13,817 nt of DNA. Origin: Pseudomonadota bacterium. GTDB lineage: Bacteria > Pseudomonadota > Alphaproteobacteria > Rhizobiales > Rhizobiaceae. Every line of letters starts with the position of its first letter. Position 1 is the stretch's first letter. Both the position numbers and the translations under genes were made by a program. The notes below the pieces were generated by a model. The model worked only from the letters and a program-made list of their open reading frames with translations, searched no databases and was not told where the DNA came from. Below are positions 1 to 7,145 of the stretch, piece after piece. Location: contig JAEZHO010000340.1 of the NCBI GenBank assembly GCA_023416545.1, positions 1 to 13,817 of the forward strand, in the 5' to 3' direction.

Positions 1-52
1 CGATCAGGACGAGATGGGTCAGGAAATCGAGGAAGGGTCTGTTTTCAACCAT
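1..52 (-). CDS. ugpE: UgpE, sn-glycerol-3-phosphate ABC permease (5' fragment)
   Basis: Only the first 17 codons lie in the window; the gene runs off its left edge. The visible peptide begins MVENRPFLDFLTHLVLI, the usual start of UgpE, with a short cytoplasmic head leading into a first membrane helix. UgpE pairs with UgpA to form the membrane channel of the glycerol-3-phosphate importer. The ATG lies 11 bases beyond the ugpA stop, and the ribosome site GAGGTG overlaps the ugpA TGA, so translational coupling to ugpA is likely. The identification rests on the short N-terminus plus operon position. Confidence 0.8.
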   Translation of the reverse strand, partial: MVENRPFLDFLTHLVLI

Positions 53-63
53 GTCCGGGCACC

Positions 64-948
64 TCAGTACTGCACGCGGCGTTCGACGTAGCGGAACTGC
101 ACCACGGTCAGCACGATGACGATCAGCATCAGGATGACCGACTGGGCGGAGGACGAGCCGAGGTTCAGCCCGACAAAGCCATCGGTATAGACCTTGTAGA
201 CGAGCGTGTTGGTGGCCTGGGCCGGCCCACCCGCCGTCGTCGCGTCGATGATGCCGAAGGTATCGAACATCGCGTAGTTGATGTTGATGATGAGCAGGAA
301 GAACGTGGTGGGGGAGAGCAGCGGAAACACTATCGTCCAGAAACGCTTGAATGGTCCGGCACCGTCGATGGCGGCGGCCTCGATCAGAGAACGGGGCACT
401 GATTGCAGGCCTGCGAGGAAGAAGAGGAAATTGTAGGAGATCTGCTTCCACGACGCCGCGACGATGATGAGTATCATCGCCTGCTCGCCATTCACCCGAT
501 GGTTCCAGGTCACGCCGAGGCCATCGAGGATATAGGGGAGAAGGCCGATCGACGGATTGAAGAGAAACCACCACAGGATACCCACGACAACCGGGGCTAC
601 CGCGTACGGCCAGACGAGCAGTGTCGTATAGACCCTGCCGGACCGCATGACCCTGTTCACGCAGACGGCGAGAAGCAGCGACAGGCTCATCGACAGGAGC
701 GTCACCGAGACGGCGAAGACGGCCGTATTGGCGAGGGAATTGAGATAGCTCGGGTCGGCGAAAATGCGCCGGTAGTTCTCGAACCAGACGAATGTCGTGC
801 GGAAGCCGAAAGGGTCTTCTCGCTCGAACGAGGACCTGCCAGCCTGGAGTGCCGGCCAGATGAAGAAGACAAGCGTGATGACGAGCTGAGGCGCGAGCAA
901 CAGATACGGCAGCAGCTTGTTGGAAAAGATGACGCGTTTGGTTTGCAT
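64..948 (-). CDS. ugpA: UgpA, sn-glycerol-3-phosphate ABC transporter permease
   Basis: Inner-membrane permease subunit of the ugpBAEC importer, which takes up glycerol-3-phosphate and related phosphodiesters delivered by UgpB. The product has 294 residues, the usual family length. Hydrophobic segments fit six membrane helices, with a first helix near residues 12-31. The permease EAA loop that docks on the ATPase is seen at about residues 190-210 (EAAAIDGAGPFKRFW, then TIVFPL). The gene lies 86 bases downstream of ugpB, a gap that holds two hairpins, and is closely followed by ugpE. The ribosome site is weak (TAGGCAG about 9 bases before the ATG). The assignment is firm because the sequence and the B-A-E order agree. 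Confidence 0.95.
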   Translation of the reverse strand: MQTKRVIFSNKLLPYLLLAPQLVITLVFFIWPALQAGRSSFEREDPFGFRTTFVWFENYRRIFADPSYLNSLANTAVFAVSVTLLSMSLSLLLAVCVNRVMRSGRVYTTLLVWPYAVAPVVVGILWWFLFNPSIGLLPYILDGLGVTWNHRVNGEQAMILIIVAASWKQISYNFLFFLAGLQSVPRSLIEAAAIDGAGPFKRFWTIVFPLLSPTTFFLLIININYAMFDTFGIIDATTAGGPAQATNTLVYKVYTDGFVGLNLGSSSAQSVILMLIVIVLTVVQFRYVERRVQY

Positions 949-972
949 GTATTTTCTGCCTACGCGGCAAGC

Positions 973-989
973 CCCGCCGTGCCGGCGGG
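973..989 (-). repeat. Hairpin in the ugpB-ugpA spacer (second on the transcript)
   Basis: A perfect 6-bp inverted repeat, CCCGCC/GGCGGG, with a 5-base loop (GTGCC on the plus strand). It is the second of two stem-loops between ugpB and ugpA on the minus-strand transcript. There is no T tract, so it is more likely an mRNA-stabilising or attenuating structure than a full terminator. Confidence 0.5.
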
Positions 990-1003
990 TGCCTGGAAAG
1001 GTG

Positions 1004-1028
1004 GAGAGGCCGGGCAGGCCGGCCCCTC
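1004..1028 (-). repeat. Strong hairpin just 3' of ugpB
   Basis: A stem of 10 positions with 9 paired: GAGAGGCCGG at 1004-1013 against CCGGCCCCTC at 1019-1028. The loop has 5 bases and there is one A-C mismatch. It begins 6 bases after the ugpB stop on the minus-strand transcript. Hairpins here are common in binding-protein-dependent transport operons, where they protect the binding-protein message and reduce permease expression. That role is inferred. Confidence 0.65.
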
Positions 1029-1034
1029 AAGGTC

Positions 1035-2354
1035 TCACTTGTTGGCGGCTTCGAAGTCGCGCAGGATCTGGTTGCCGCCGGCGACGGCGTCATCGAGCGC
1101 CTGCTGCGCATCCTTCTGGCCCGCGAGAAGCGCTTCGAACTGCTCGTCCACGACATTACGGACCTGGGTGAGGTTGCCGAAGCGGATGCCCTTGGAATTG
1201 GGCGTTGGCGTGCCGCGGGTGATCTGCTTGATCGCGACATCGGAACCGGGGTTCTGTTCGTAATATCCCTGTTCCTGGCCGAGATCGAAGGCGGCGTTGG
1301 TGATCGGCAGGTAGCCGGTCGCCTGATGCCAGTCGGCCTGGACTTCCGGCTGCGAGAGATAGGTGAAGAACTTGGCGATGCCCTTGTAGACGTCGTCGCT
1401 ATGACCGGCGAGAGCCCAGAGGGTGGCGCCGCCGATGATGGAGTTCTTCGGTTCGGCGATGACGTCCTCGTAATAGGGAAGCGGCGCGAAGCCGACTTCG
1501 AATTCCTTGGAGTTCGCAACGACGCCGGCGCGCGAGGCGGAGGAGTTCATGTAGATGGCGCATTCACCCGAGTAGAACTTGGCGGGCGCATCGGCACCGC
1601 CGGCCGGGCCGCCGTACTGGAAGAGACCGGCATCCGCCCACTTCTTGAGATTGCTCCAGTGCTTGACCTGGACGTCGCCATTGAAGGTGAATTCGGTTTC
1701 CAGGCCGCCGAAACCGTTTTCGAGCGTGCCGTAGGGCCGGTCGTGGATGGCGGAGACATTCTCCAGCTGAACCCAGGACACCCAGCCGGTGGTGAAACCG
1801 CACTTGGCAGCACCGGACTCGACGATCTTCTTGGAGAATTCCTCCACTTCGGCCCAGGTCTTGGGTGCCGCGTTACGGTCGAGGCCCGCCTTCTCGAAGA
1901 CGTCCTTGTTGAAGTACATGATGGGCGTCGACGAATTGAACGGCAGCGACAGGATGTTGCCTTCGGTATCCGAATAGTAGCCCGTTACCGGCGCGAGGAA
2001 TGCCGAGGGTTCCCAGGGCTCGCCGGCTTCCTGCATGAGTTGGTAGACCGGCTTCACGGCGCCCTTAGCCGCCATCATCGTGCCGGTGCCGACTTCGAAG
2101 ACCTGGACGATGGCCGGCTGTTCCTTGGCGCGGAAGGCTGCGATCGCGCCCGTCAGCGTTTCGGCGTAGGTGCCCTTGTAGGTCGGCACGATCCTGTATT
2201 CGCTCTGGCTCTTGTTGAAGGCCTCGGCGATGGCTTCCAGCTTCTGGCCGAGCTGGGCATCCATTGCGTGCCACCAGCTGATCTCGGTCGCGGCGAGCGC
2301 TGAGGAAGTGGACATGGCTGCCGCGAGCGTGGCGAATGAGAGCGTCTTGAACAT
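1035..2354 (-). CDS. ugpB: UgpB, periplasmic glycerol-3-phosphate-binding protein
   Basis: Periplasmic solute-binding protein that captures sn-glycerol-3-phosphate and passes it to UgpA/UgpE. The product has 439 residues, the family norm. It starts with a Sec signal peptide (about residues 1-21, ending A-L-A), followed by the UgpB-type mature start ISWWHAMDAQLGQKLE and the conserved stretch PTYKGTYAETLTGAIAAFR. The conserved Q-V-F-E-V-G-T-G-T-M-M segment is also present. AAGGGA sits 8 bases before the ATG. It is the first gene of the operon, and a Pho-box-like array lies upstream, which fits induction by phosphate starvation. Confidence is high from both sequence and context. Confidence 0.96.
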   Translation of the reverse strand: MFKTLSFATLAAAMSTSSALAATEISWWHAMDAQLGQKLEAIAEAFNKSQSEYRIVPTYKGTYAETLTGAIAAFRAKEQPAIVQVFEVGTGTMMAAKGAVKPVYQLMQEAGEPWEPSAFLAPVTGYYSDTEGNILSLPFNSSTPIMYFNKDVFEKAGLDRNAAPKTWAEVEEFSKKIVESGAAKCGFTTGWVSWVQLENVSAIHDRPYGTLENGFGGLETEFTFNGDVQVKHWSNLKKWADAGLFQYGGPAGGADAPAKFYSGECAIYMNSSASRAGVVANSKEFEVGFAPLPYYEDVIAEPKNSIIGGATLWALAGHSDDVYKGIAKFFTYLSQPEVQADWHQATGYLPITNAAFDLGQEQGYYEQNPGSDVAIKQITRGTPTPNSKGIRFGNLTQVRNVVDEQFEALLAGQKDAQQALDDAVAGGNQILRDFEAANK

Positions 2355-2390
2355 TGTTGTGATCCCTTACTCCGTTGTCGGAACGGGACC

Positions 2391-2435
2391 GCAATAGGGT
2401 CGCAGCATGACGCTGACGTAACAGTAATATGTCGG
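2391..2435 (-). promoter_or_regulatory. Candidate PhoB box array and -10 of the ugp operon
   Basis: Reading the minus strand, three heptamers recur at 11-base spacing: CCGACAT (2435-2429), CTGTTAC (2424-2418) and GCGTCAT (2413-2407), each followed by or preceded by a 4-base spacer. Each matches about five of seven positions of the PhoB half-site CTGTCAT. About 10 bases further on is TATTGC (2396-2391), a weak -10. This matches the known arrangement in which Pho boxes replace the -35 element. ugp operons are PhoB-controlled in several proteobacteria, but the degenerate matches keep this a candidate. Confidence 0.5.
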
Positions 2436-2478
2436 GATCATTACAATCCACGACGCCGCCTAGCGGCTGGTGCCAAGT

Positions 2479-2844
2479 TCAGAAGGCGTCCGGGAAATGC
2501 CGCGGCACGCGACCGGGAAGAACCGCCACCACATCATAGCGTTGCGATAGCCGGGCGGCATCCGCTCGCCGTGAAAGCCAGATGTCGCTTGCGGCGCGGA
2601 TGCGTCGCTGGGCGGTTGCGCTGACGGCATCGATCGCCTCCCGCTCGCCCACCCTCGCCTTGACCTCGACGAAGATCGCGAGATCACCCTTCCGGCCGAT
2701 GAGGTCTATTTCCCCGGCCCGCGTCCGGTAACGGATCGCCAGGATCCGGTACCCCTTCAGGAGCAGCAGCCCGGCGGCAAGATATTCCGCGAGGTGTCCG
2801 CGCAGAACGGCCCGCCGTCGCCGATGGAGAGGGTCAATCGTCAC
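2479..2844 (-). CDS. yraN: YraN/UPF0102 family endonuclease-fold protein
   Basis: A 121-residue protein of the UPF0102 (YraN) family, which has a restriction-endonuclease-like fold and unproven function. The likely active-site residues are visible: E20, then G-E-I-D at 44-47, and E60-V-K62 within IFVEVKAR. The start is GTG, overlapping the end of rsmI by 11 bases. A GGGGGAGG ribosome site lies a few bases before it, and there is no internal ATG alternative near the conserved N-terminal region. The pairing with rsmI is common in proteobacteria. It shares strand with the ugp operon, but a separate ugp promoter region lies between them. Confidence 0.9.
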   Translation of the reverse strand: MTIDPLHRRRRAVLRGHLAEYLAAGLLLLKGYRILAIRYRTRAGEIDLIGRKGDLAIFVEVKARVGEREAIDAVSATAQRRIRAASDIWLSRRADAARLSQRYDVVAVLPGRVPRHFPDAF

Positions 2845-3769
2845 CCGCCTCCCCCTTGAGAGCGAGAAGTCGTTGGTAGAGGTCCTTCTTGGAAAGGCCG
2901 GTCAGCCGCGCGCCTTCCGCCGCAGCCTTCGAGGTCGGCATGGAGGCCGACAGTTCCTTAAGAAGCACGTCGACTTCGATCGCACCCGGTACATCGTCGA
3001 TCTCGGGCGGCGCGATGAGGAGCACGATCTCGCCCTTGACCGGACGATCGGCATAGTGGTCCGCCAGTTCCTCCAGCGTTCCGCGCCGAAACTCCTCGAA
3101 GGCCTTCGTCAACTCGCGGCAGACGACGGCTTCGCGACGCTTCCCCAGGACATCGGCGGCGGCGGCAAGGCTTGCCCCGACGCGATGGGGCGATTCGAAG
3201 AAAATCAGCGTCGCCGGCACGCGCGACAGTTCCGCCAGCCGATCCCGCTTGCCCTTGTCCTTGACGGGCAGGAATCCCGCAAACAGGAAGCTGTCGGAGG
3301 GCAGCCCCGACCCGACGAGCGCCGCAAGCGGCGCGGAGGCGCCGGGGACCGGTATCACGCGATGCCCGGCCTCGATCGCCATCCGTCCAAGCCGGTAGCC
3401 CGGATCGGAAACGAGGGGCGTACCGGCATCCGAGACCAGCGCCACCGACTGCCCGCTGTCGAGGGCGGAAATCAGCTTTGGCCCCGCCTCGGCGGCGTTG
3501 TGTTCGTGATAGGCGAAGGGGCGGTTGACGATCCCGTAGCGGTCGAGGAGCACGCGGGTCACGCGGGTATCCTCGCAGGCGAGCACGTCCGCCCCCGCCA
3601 GCGTTTCGAGCGCACGCAGCGTGACGTCGCCAAGGTTTCCGATCGGGGTGGCGACCAGGTAAAGGCCGGGCTCCAGGGGGCGTGCCGGGATCGCCGTGTT
3701 GCCGACCCTGTAGGTGCGGCCCGCTGTCTTTTTTTCGTCGCTCACGAGAGTATCCGGCTGAATTGGCAT
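2834..3769 (-). CDS. rsmI: RsmI, 16S rRNA C1402 ribose 2'-O-methyltransferase
   Basis: RsmI methylates the 2'-OH of C1402 in the 16S rRNA decoding centre, using S-adenosylmethionine. The tetrapyrrole-methylase fold signatures occur in order: LVATPIGNLGD (about residues 38-48), ACEDTR (64-69), HEHN (88-91), LVSDAGTPLVSDPG (111-124), VPGASA (141-146) and FFESPHR (near 195). I prefer the ATG at 3769 because GGGAG lies 5 bases before it; a GTG at 3775 would be too close to that site. The product is then 311 residues, a little longer than many homologues because of an N-terminal extension of about 34 residues. It is divergent from dnaN and followed by the overlapping yraN. Confidence 0.95.
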   Translation of the reverse strand: MPIQPDTLVSDEKKTAGRTYRVGNTAIPARPLEPGLYLVATPIGNLGDVTLRALETLAGADVLACEDTRVTRVLLDRYGIVNRPFAYHEHNAAEAGPKLISALDSGQSVALVSDAGTPLVSDPGYRLGRMAIEAGHRVIPVPGASAPLAALVGSGLPSDSFLFAGFLPVKDKGKRDRLAELSRVPATLIFFESPHRVGASLAAAADVLGKRREAVVCRELTKAFEEFRRGTLEELADHYADRPVKGEIVLLIAPPEIDDVPGAIEVDVLLKELSASMPTSKAAAEGARLTGLSKKDLYQRLLALKGEAGDD

Positions 3770-3931
3770 GTTCACTCCCTCTTATGGGCAAGGCGCGCTA
3801 CGTGGGCAAGCGGAACGCGGCGAGGTTTTTCCCTGTGAATCGTGGCAACAAGTTTCCATTCAAACCGATGGCGGGCCTTCCGGCTCTTGCTTTCTATGGG
3901 AATGTTCTGCCATTTTGCGCGTCCACATCTT

Positions 3932-3980
3932 CCGGCCTCGCGGCCGGCAACCATGCGGACGCCCTTCCCTGCCGGCGTCC
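3932..3980 (+). repeat. Two GC-rich inverted repeats upstream of dnaN
   Basis: The first is CCGGCC (3932-3937) and GGCCGG (3942-3947) around a 4-base loop. The second is GGACGCC (3957-3963) and GGCGTCC (3974-3980) around a 10-base loop. Both are perfect pairs and lie 22-70 bases before the dnaN ATG, so they would fall in its leader if transcription starts upstream. Function is unknown. I found no convincing -35/-10 pair or DnaA box in the rsmI-dnaN gap (3770-4001). Confidence 0.4.
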
Positions 3981-4001
3981 CGGTCAGAAGCGGTAGCGTC
4001 C

Positions 4002-5120
4002 ATGCGTATTACTCTTGAGCGGTCCAATCTCCTGAAGTCGCTGAACCACGTCCATCGTGTCGTGGAGCGTCGCAACACGATCCCGATCCTGTCGAACGTC
4101 CTCCTGCGCGCATCCGGCGCTGACCTGGAACTCAAGGCGACCGACCTCGACCTGGAGATCACGGAAGCCGTCGCGGCGATGGTTGAACAGCCCGGCGCGA
4201 CGACGGTACCCGCCCATCTCCTCTACGAAATCGTCCGCAAGCTGCCGGAAGGATCGGAAGTCCGGCTGGCCACCAATCCGGACGGCGGATCCATGACGGT
4301 CCAGTCGGGACGATCCAAGTTCTCGCTGCAGTGCCTCCCGGAAGCGGACTTCCCCGACCTCACGGCCGGCACGTTCAGCCACACGTTCAAGCTGAAGGCG
4401 ACCGATCTGAAGATGCTGATCGACCGCACCCAGTTCGCCATCTCCACCGAGGAGACGCGCTACTACCTGAACGGCATCTTCTTCCATACGATCGAGGCGG
4501 GCGGCGACCTCAAGCTGCGTGCGGTCGCAACCGACGGCCATCGCCTCGCGCGCGCCGATGTCGAGGCTCCCTCGGGATCGGAAGGGATGCCGGGGATCAT
4601 CATTCCCCGCAAGACCGTGGGCGAACTCCAGAAGCTGGTCGACAATCCCGAGCTGATGGTCACCGTCGAGGTATCCGACGCTAAAATCCGCCTTACGATC
4701 GGCTCGATCATCATGACGTCCAAGCTGATTGACGGGACATTCCCCGATTACCAGCGCGTCATCCCGACCAATAACGACAAGGAGATGCGCGTCGACTGCC
4801 AGAGCTTCACCCGCGCCGTCGACCGCGTCTCGACGATTTCTTCCGAGCGCGGGCGCGCCGTGAAGCTTGCACTGGTCGAGGGCCAGCTGACCCTTACCGT
4901 GAACAACCCGGATTCCGGCAGCGCGACCGAGGAGGTCGCCGTGGGCTACGAAAACGATCCGCTGGAGATCGGCTTCAACGCGAAGTACCTGCTGGATATC
5001 ACCGCCCAGCTTTCCGGCGAGGATGCGATCTTCATGCTCGCGGACGCCGGTTCGCCGACGCTGGTGAGGGACACGGCGGGCGATGACGCACTCTATGTCC
5101 TGATGCCGATGCGCGTCTGA
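4002..5120 (+). CDS. dnaN: DnaN, DNA polymerase III beta sliding clamp
   Basis: The beta subunit forms the dimeric ring that tethers DNA polymerase III to DNA and recruits other replication and repair factors. The product has 372 residues and begins MRITLERSNLLKSLNHVHRVVE, followed by the conserved ERRNTIPILSNVLL. It ends Y-V-L-M-P-M-R-V, the conserved beta-clamp tail. The open frame extends 78 codons upstream, but that part is not clamp-like, and the ATG at 4002 matches the family start. The ribosome site is weak (AGAAGCGG). It is a single gene, divergent from rsmI, with its own terminator. It is not next to dnaA here, which is normal for rhizobia. Confidence 0.98.
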   Translation: MRITLERSNLLKSLNHVHRVVERRNTIPILSNVLLRASGADLELKATDLDLEITEAVAAMVEQPGATTVPAHLLYEIVRKLPEGSEVRLATNPDGGSMTVQSGRSKFSLQCLPEADFPDLTAGTFSHTFKLKATDLKMLIDRTQFAISTEETRYYLNGIFFHTIEAGGDLKLRAVATDGHRLARADVEAPSGSEGMPGIIIPRKTVGELQKLVDNPELMVTVEVSDAKIRLTIGSIIMTSKLIDGTFPDYQRVIPTNNDKEMRVDCQSFTRAVDRVSTISSERGRAVKLALVEGQLTLTVNNPDSGSATEEVAVGYENDPLEIGFNAKYLLDITAQLSGEDAIFMLADAGSPTLVRDTAGDDALYVLMPMRV

Positions 5121-5127
5121 CAAAATC

Positions 5128-5155
5128 AAGCGGCCGGGAAACCAGCCGCTTTTTT
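5128..5155 (+). terminator. Intrinsic terminator of dnaN
   Basis: Stem AAGCGGC (5128-5134) pairs with GCCGCTT (5145-5151), with an inner GG-GAAA-CC tetraloop helix, and runs into six T residues (5150-5155). It starts 8 bases after the dnaN stop. This is a textbook Rho-independent terminator. Confidence 0.92.
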
Positions 5156-5184
5156 CATGACATTTTCTGAATGCGACATTTTGC

Positions 5185-5213
5185 CTTGTTTTTGCGCCAT
5201 TGACCCCACATAA
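5185..5213 (+). promoter_or_regulatory. Candidate promoter of the pmtA-pyrF gene run
   Basis: CTTGTT (5185-5190) and ACATAA (5208-5213) are separated by 17 bases. This resembles the rhizobial housekeeping pattern CTTGAC-N17-CTATAT. It lies between the dnaN terminator and the pmtA start, exactly where a new promoter is needed. Confidence 0.45.
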
Positions 5214-5241
5214 GTCCTGAGCAAACAGGGAGGAGAGACTG

Positions 5242-5835
5242 ATGGAATTGCGACTGAAGGAAAGGCTCGGCCGGAAGTTCGACGAGGAAATTAGGTTCTT
5301 CAAGGGCTGGATCGACGGCCCCAAGAGCGTCGGGGCCATCCTGCCAACCTCAGCGGTTACCGCGCGTCGCATGGCGAGTGTCATCAGCCCGGCCTCGGGC
5401 CTGCCGGTCCTCGAACTCGGGCCCGGCACGGGCATCATCACCAAGGCGATCCTCGGTCGCGGCGTCGCGCCGGAAAACATCGTCTCGATCGAGTATTCGA
5501 CCGATTTCTACCGGCACCTCAAGAAGACGATCCCGGGGGTCAACTTCATCAACGGCGACGCCTTCGATCTCGAGACGACGCTGGCAGACTGGCGCGACCG
5601 CAAGTTCGACGCGGTGGTTTCCGCCATCCCGATGCTGAGCTTCCCGATGGAGAAACGGATCGCGCTCCTGGAGGACCTGCTCGACCGCATGCCTCCCGGC
5701 CGGCCCGTCGTCCAGATCACCTACAGCCCGGTGTCGCCGATCGACGCGCGCCCGGATCGCTTCCATATCCGGCACCTCGACTTCGTGGTCCGCAATATCC
5801 CGCCGGCGCAGCTCTGGGTCTACAGCCGGGGCTAG
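5242..5835 (+). CDS. pmtA: PmtA, phosphatidylethanolamine N-methyltransferase (rhizobial type)
   Basis: A soluble SAM-dependent methyltransferase of 197 residues, matching the Sinorhizobium-type PmtA that methylates phosphatidylethanolamine stepwise to phosphatidylcholine at the inner membrane. Features seen are an amphipathic basic N-terminus (residues 1-21), SAM motif I VLELGPGTG (56-64), an acidic residue at E84 (VSIEYS), GDAF (105-108) and motif IV SAIPMLSFP (127-135). GGAGGAG lies 7 bases before the ATG. The fold is shared with rRNA adenine dimethylases, so automated pipelines may label it that way, but the length and N-terminus favour PmtA. It opens the pmtA-phosphatase-pyrF-DUF1330 run. 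Confidence 0.85.
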   Translation: MELRLKERLGRKFDEEIRFFKGWIDGPKSVGAILPTSAVTARRMASVISPASGLPVLELGPGTGIITKAILGRGVAPENIVSIEYSTDFYRHLKKTIPGVNFINGDAFDLETTLADWRDRKFDAVVSAIPMLSFPMEKRIALLEDLLDRMPPGRPVVQITYSPVSPIDARPDRFHIRHLDFVVRNIPPAQLWVYSRG

Positions 5836-5841
5836 AACGCC

Positions 5842-6444
5842 ATGTTCGGCGTTTACATCACCCATCCCCAGGTGAACATCGACCCGCTGGTCGCCGTGCC
5901 GCAATGGGGCCTTTCGGACATCGGCAGGGCGCGCGCGACAAGGGCCGCGCAGAGCCCATGGGCCGCGACCCTGCAACGCGTCGTTTCCAGCGACGAGCGC
6001 AAGGCCGTGGAGACCGCCGAGATACTGGCAAGTTTTTCCGGGGCACCGGTGGAGGTCGTCGCCGGCCTGAAGGAGAACGATCGAAGCGCCACAGGCTTCC
6101 CGCCTCCGGCCGAGTTCGAAGAGGCCGCCGACTGGTTCTTCGCCCATCCGGAGGAAAGCTTCCGGGGTTGGGAGCGCGCCATCGATGCGCAGGCGCGGAT
6201 CGTGAATGCCGTCGATCGCATCCTCGCCGATCACGATCCTGCGGTCCCGATAGCGTTCGTCGGGCACGGAGGGGTCGGGACCCTGCTCAAGTGCCACCTA
6301 GCGAACGCGTGGATCTCCCGCGATTTCGACCAGCCTGCCGGTGGCGGCAATCTCTTCGCCTTCTCCCTTGCGGACCGTCGCCTGTCATGCGACTGGACAC
6401 CTATGGAAGAATGGAAGGGATATGGGGATGGATGCGCGAGATAG
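5842..6444 (+). CDS. Histidine phosphatase superfamily protein, atypical T-H-P motif
   Basis: A 200-residue protein with the phosphoglycerate-mutase-like phosphatase layout but altered active-site signatures. The phosphate-accepting His is kept (H8), but the usual R-H-G reads T7-H8-P9. The WGLSDIGRARA helix start is typical. The second signature reads SSDERKAVETAE (49-60), with K54 where an arginine usually precedes A-x-x-T-A. The general acid region is E78 (LKENDRSATG) and the second catalytic His is H142 (FVGHGG). It starts 6 bases after pmtA and overlaps pyrF by 17 bases, so the three are probably co-transcribed. The substrate is unknown. It may be a divergent phosphatase or a non-catalytic relative. 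Confidence 0.85.
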   Translation: MFGVYITHPQVNIDPLVAVPQWGLSDIGRARATRAAQSPWAATLQRVVSSDERKAVETAEILASFSGAPVEVVAGLKENDRSATGFPPPAEFEEAADWFFAHPEESFRGWERAIDAQARIVNAVDRILADHDPAVPIAFVGHGGVGTLLKCHLANAWISRDFDQPAGGGNLFAFSLADRRLSCDWTPMEEWKGYGDGCAR

Positions 6445-7120
6445 ACTGATCGTCGGCCTTGACATACCGAGCGTCGAGGAGGCGCGGACCATCGTCTCCA
6501 CTCTCGGCGAGGACATCATCTTCTACAAGATCGGCTACCAGCTCACCTTCGCGGGAGGACTGAATTTCGCCCGCGACCTGATCGCCGACGGCAAGAAGGT
6601 CTTTCTCGACATGAAGCTTCTCGACATCGACAACACCGTCGCGAAGGCCGTCGAGAACATCGCCAGGATGGGCGTTTCCATGCTGACGCTGCATGCCTAC
6701 CCGAAGGCGATGCGGGCCGCGGTCGAGGCCGCAAAGGGCAGCGACCTCACGCTCCTCGGCGTTACCGTGCTCACTTCCATGGACGATGCGGACCTGCGTG
6801 AAGCCGGCTACGATTGTGATACCGCGAGCCTCGTGCTTCGCCGCGCCGGTCAGGCGCGGGATGCGGGCATGGGCGGAATCGTCTGCTCGGCCGAAGAAGC
6901 CGCCGCCGTGCGGCAGGCGGTCGGCCCCAGCATGGCCGTGGTGACCCCCGGCATACGCCCGACCGGCGGCGATGCGGGTGACCAGAAGCGGATAATGACC
7001 CCGGCGGACGCGTTGCGCGCCGGCTCGAGCCACCTTGTGGTCGGTCGCCCCATCGTCAAGGCAAGCGATCCGGGCGCAGCCGCGCGGGCCATCCTCGCCG
7101 AGATGACGGCGGCGCTCTAG
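6428..7120 (+). CDS. pyrF: PyrF, orotidine 5'-phosphate decarboxylase
   Basis: Catalyses decarboxylation of OMP to UMP, the last step of pyrimidine synthesis. The product has 230 residues, typical for the short bacterial class. Visible motifs are LIVGLDIP near the start, YKIG (33-36) and the catalytic D-x-K-x-x-D as D61, K63, D66 in FLDMKLLDIDNTV. The phosphate-binding end is seen in TPGIRP and VVGRPI. I choose the ATG at 6428 because GGGA lies 7 bases before it and the protein then starts MDARDRLIVGLD. The in-frame ATG at 6422 is too close to that site. The gene overlaps the phosphatase gene by 17 bases. Confidence 0.97.
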   Translation: MDARDRLIVGLDIPSVEEARTIVSTLGEDIIFYKIGYQLTFAGGLNFARDLIADGKKVFLDMKLLDIDNTVAKAVENIARMGVSMLTLHAYPKAMRAAVEAAKGSDLTLLGVTVLTSMDDADLREAGYDCDTASLVLRRAGQARDAGMGGIVCSAEEAAAVRQAVGPSMAVVTPGIRPTGGDAGDQKRIMTPADALRAGSSHLVVGRPIVKASDPGAAARAILAEMTAAL

Positions 7121-7145
7121 ATACGAACGGCAAGGAGGAACAAGC

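Noticed and set aside
403..1263. Long plus-strand open frame across ugpA/ugpB
   Set aside because: Its translation is rich in Arg, Glu and Asp with no family features, and it is antisense to two clear genes. Such frames are common opposite GC-rich coding DNA.
1326..2303. 325-codon plus-strand frame opposite ugpB
   Set aside because: Antisense shadow of ugpB with no ribosome site or recognisable domain.
2873..3838. 321-codon plus-strand frame opposite rsmI
   Set aside because: Antisense shadow. The Arg/Asp/His-rich product has no recognisable motif.
3826..3845. DnaA-box-like sequence upstream of dnaN
   Set aside because: TTTTTCCCTGTG differs from TTATCCACA at too many positions.
3768..4001. 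78-codon upstream extension of dnaN
   Set aside because: The extension is not clamp-like; the family start is the ATG at 4002.
3984..5480. 498-codon minus-strand frame opposite dnaN
   Set aside because: Antisense to dnaN, and it crosses the dnaN terminator. Composition is typical of a shadow frame.
5350..6297. 315-codon minus-strand frame opposite pmtA and the phosphatase gene
   Set aside because: Antisense shadow with no start signal and no motif.
6341..6427. Longer N-terminus for pyrF
   Set aside because: It lies inside the phosphatase gene in another frame. The 6428 ATG has a well-spaced ribosome site and the family start.
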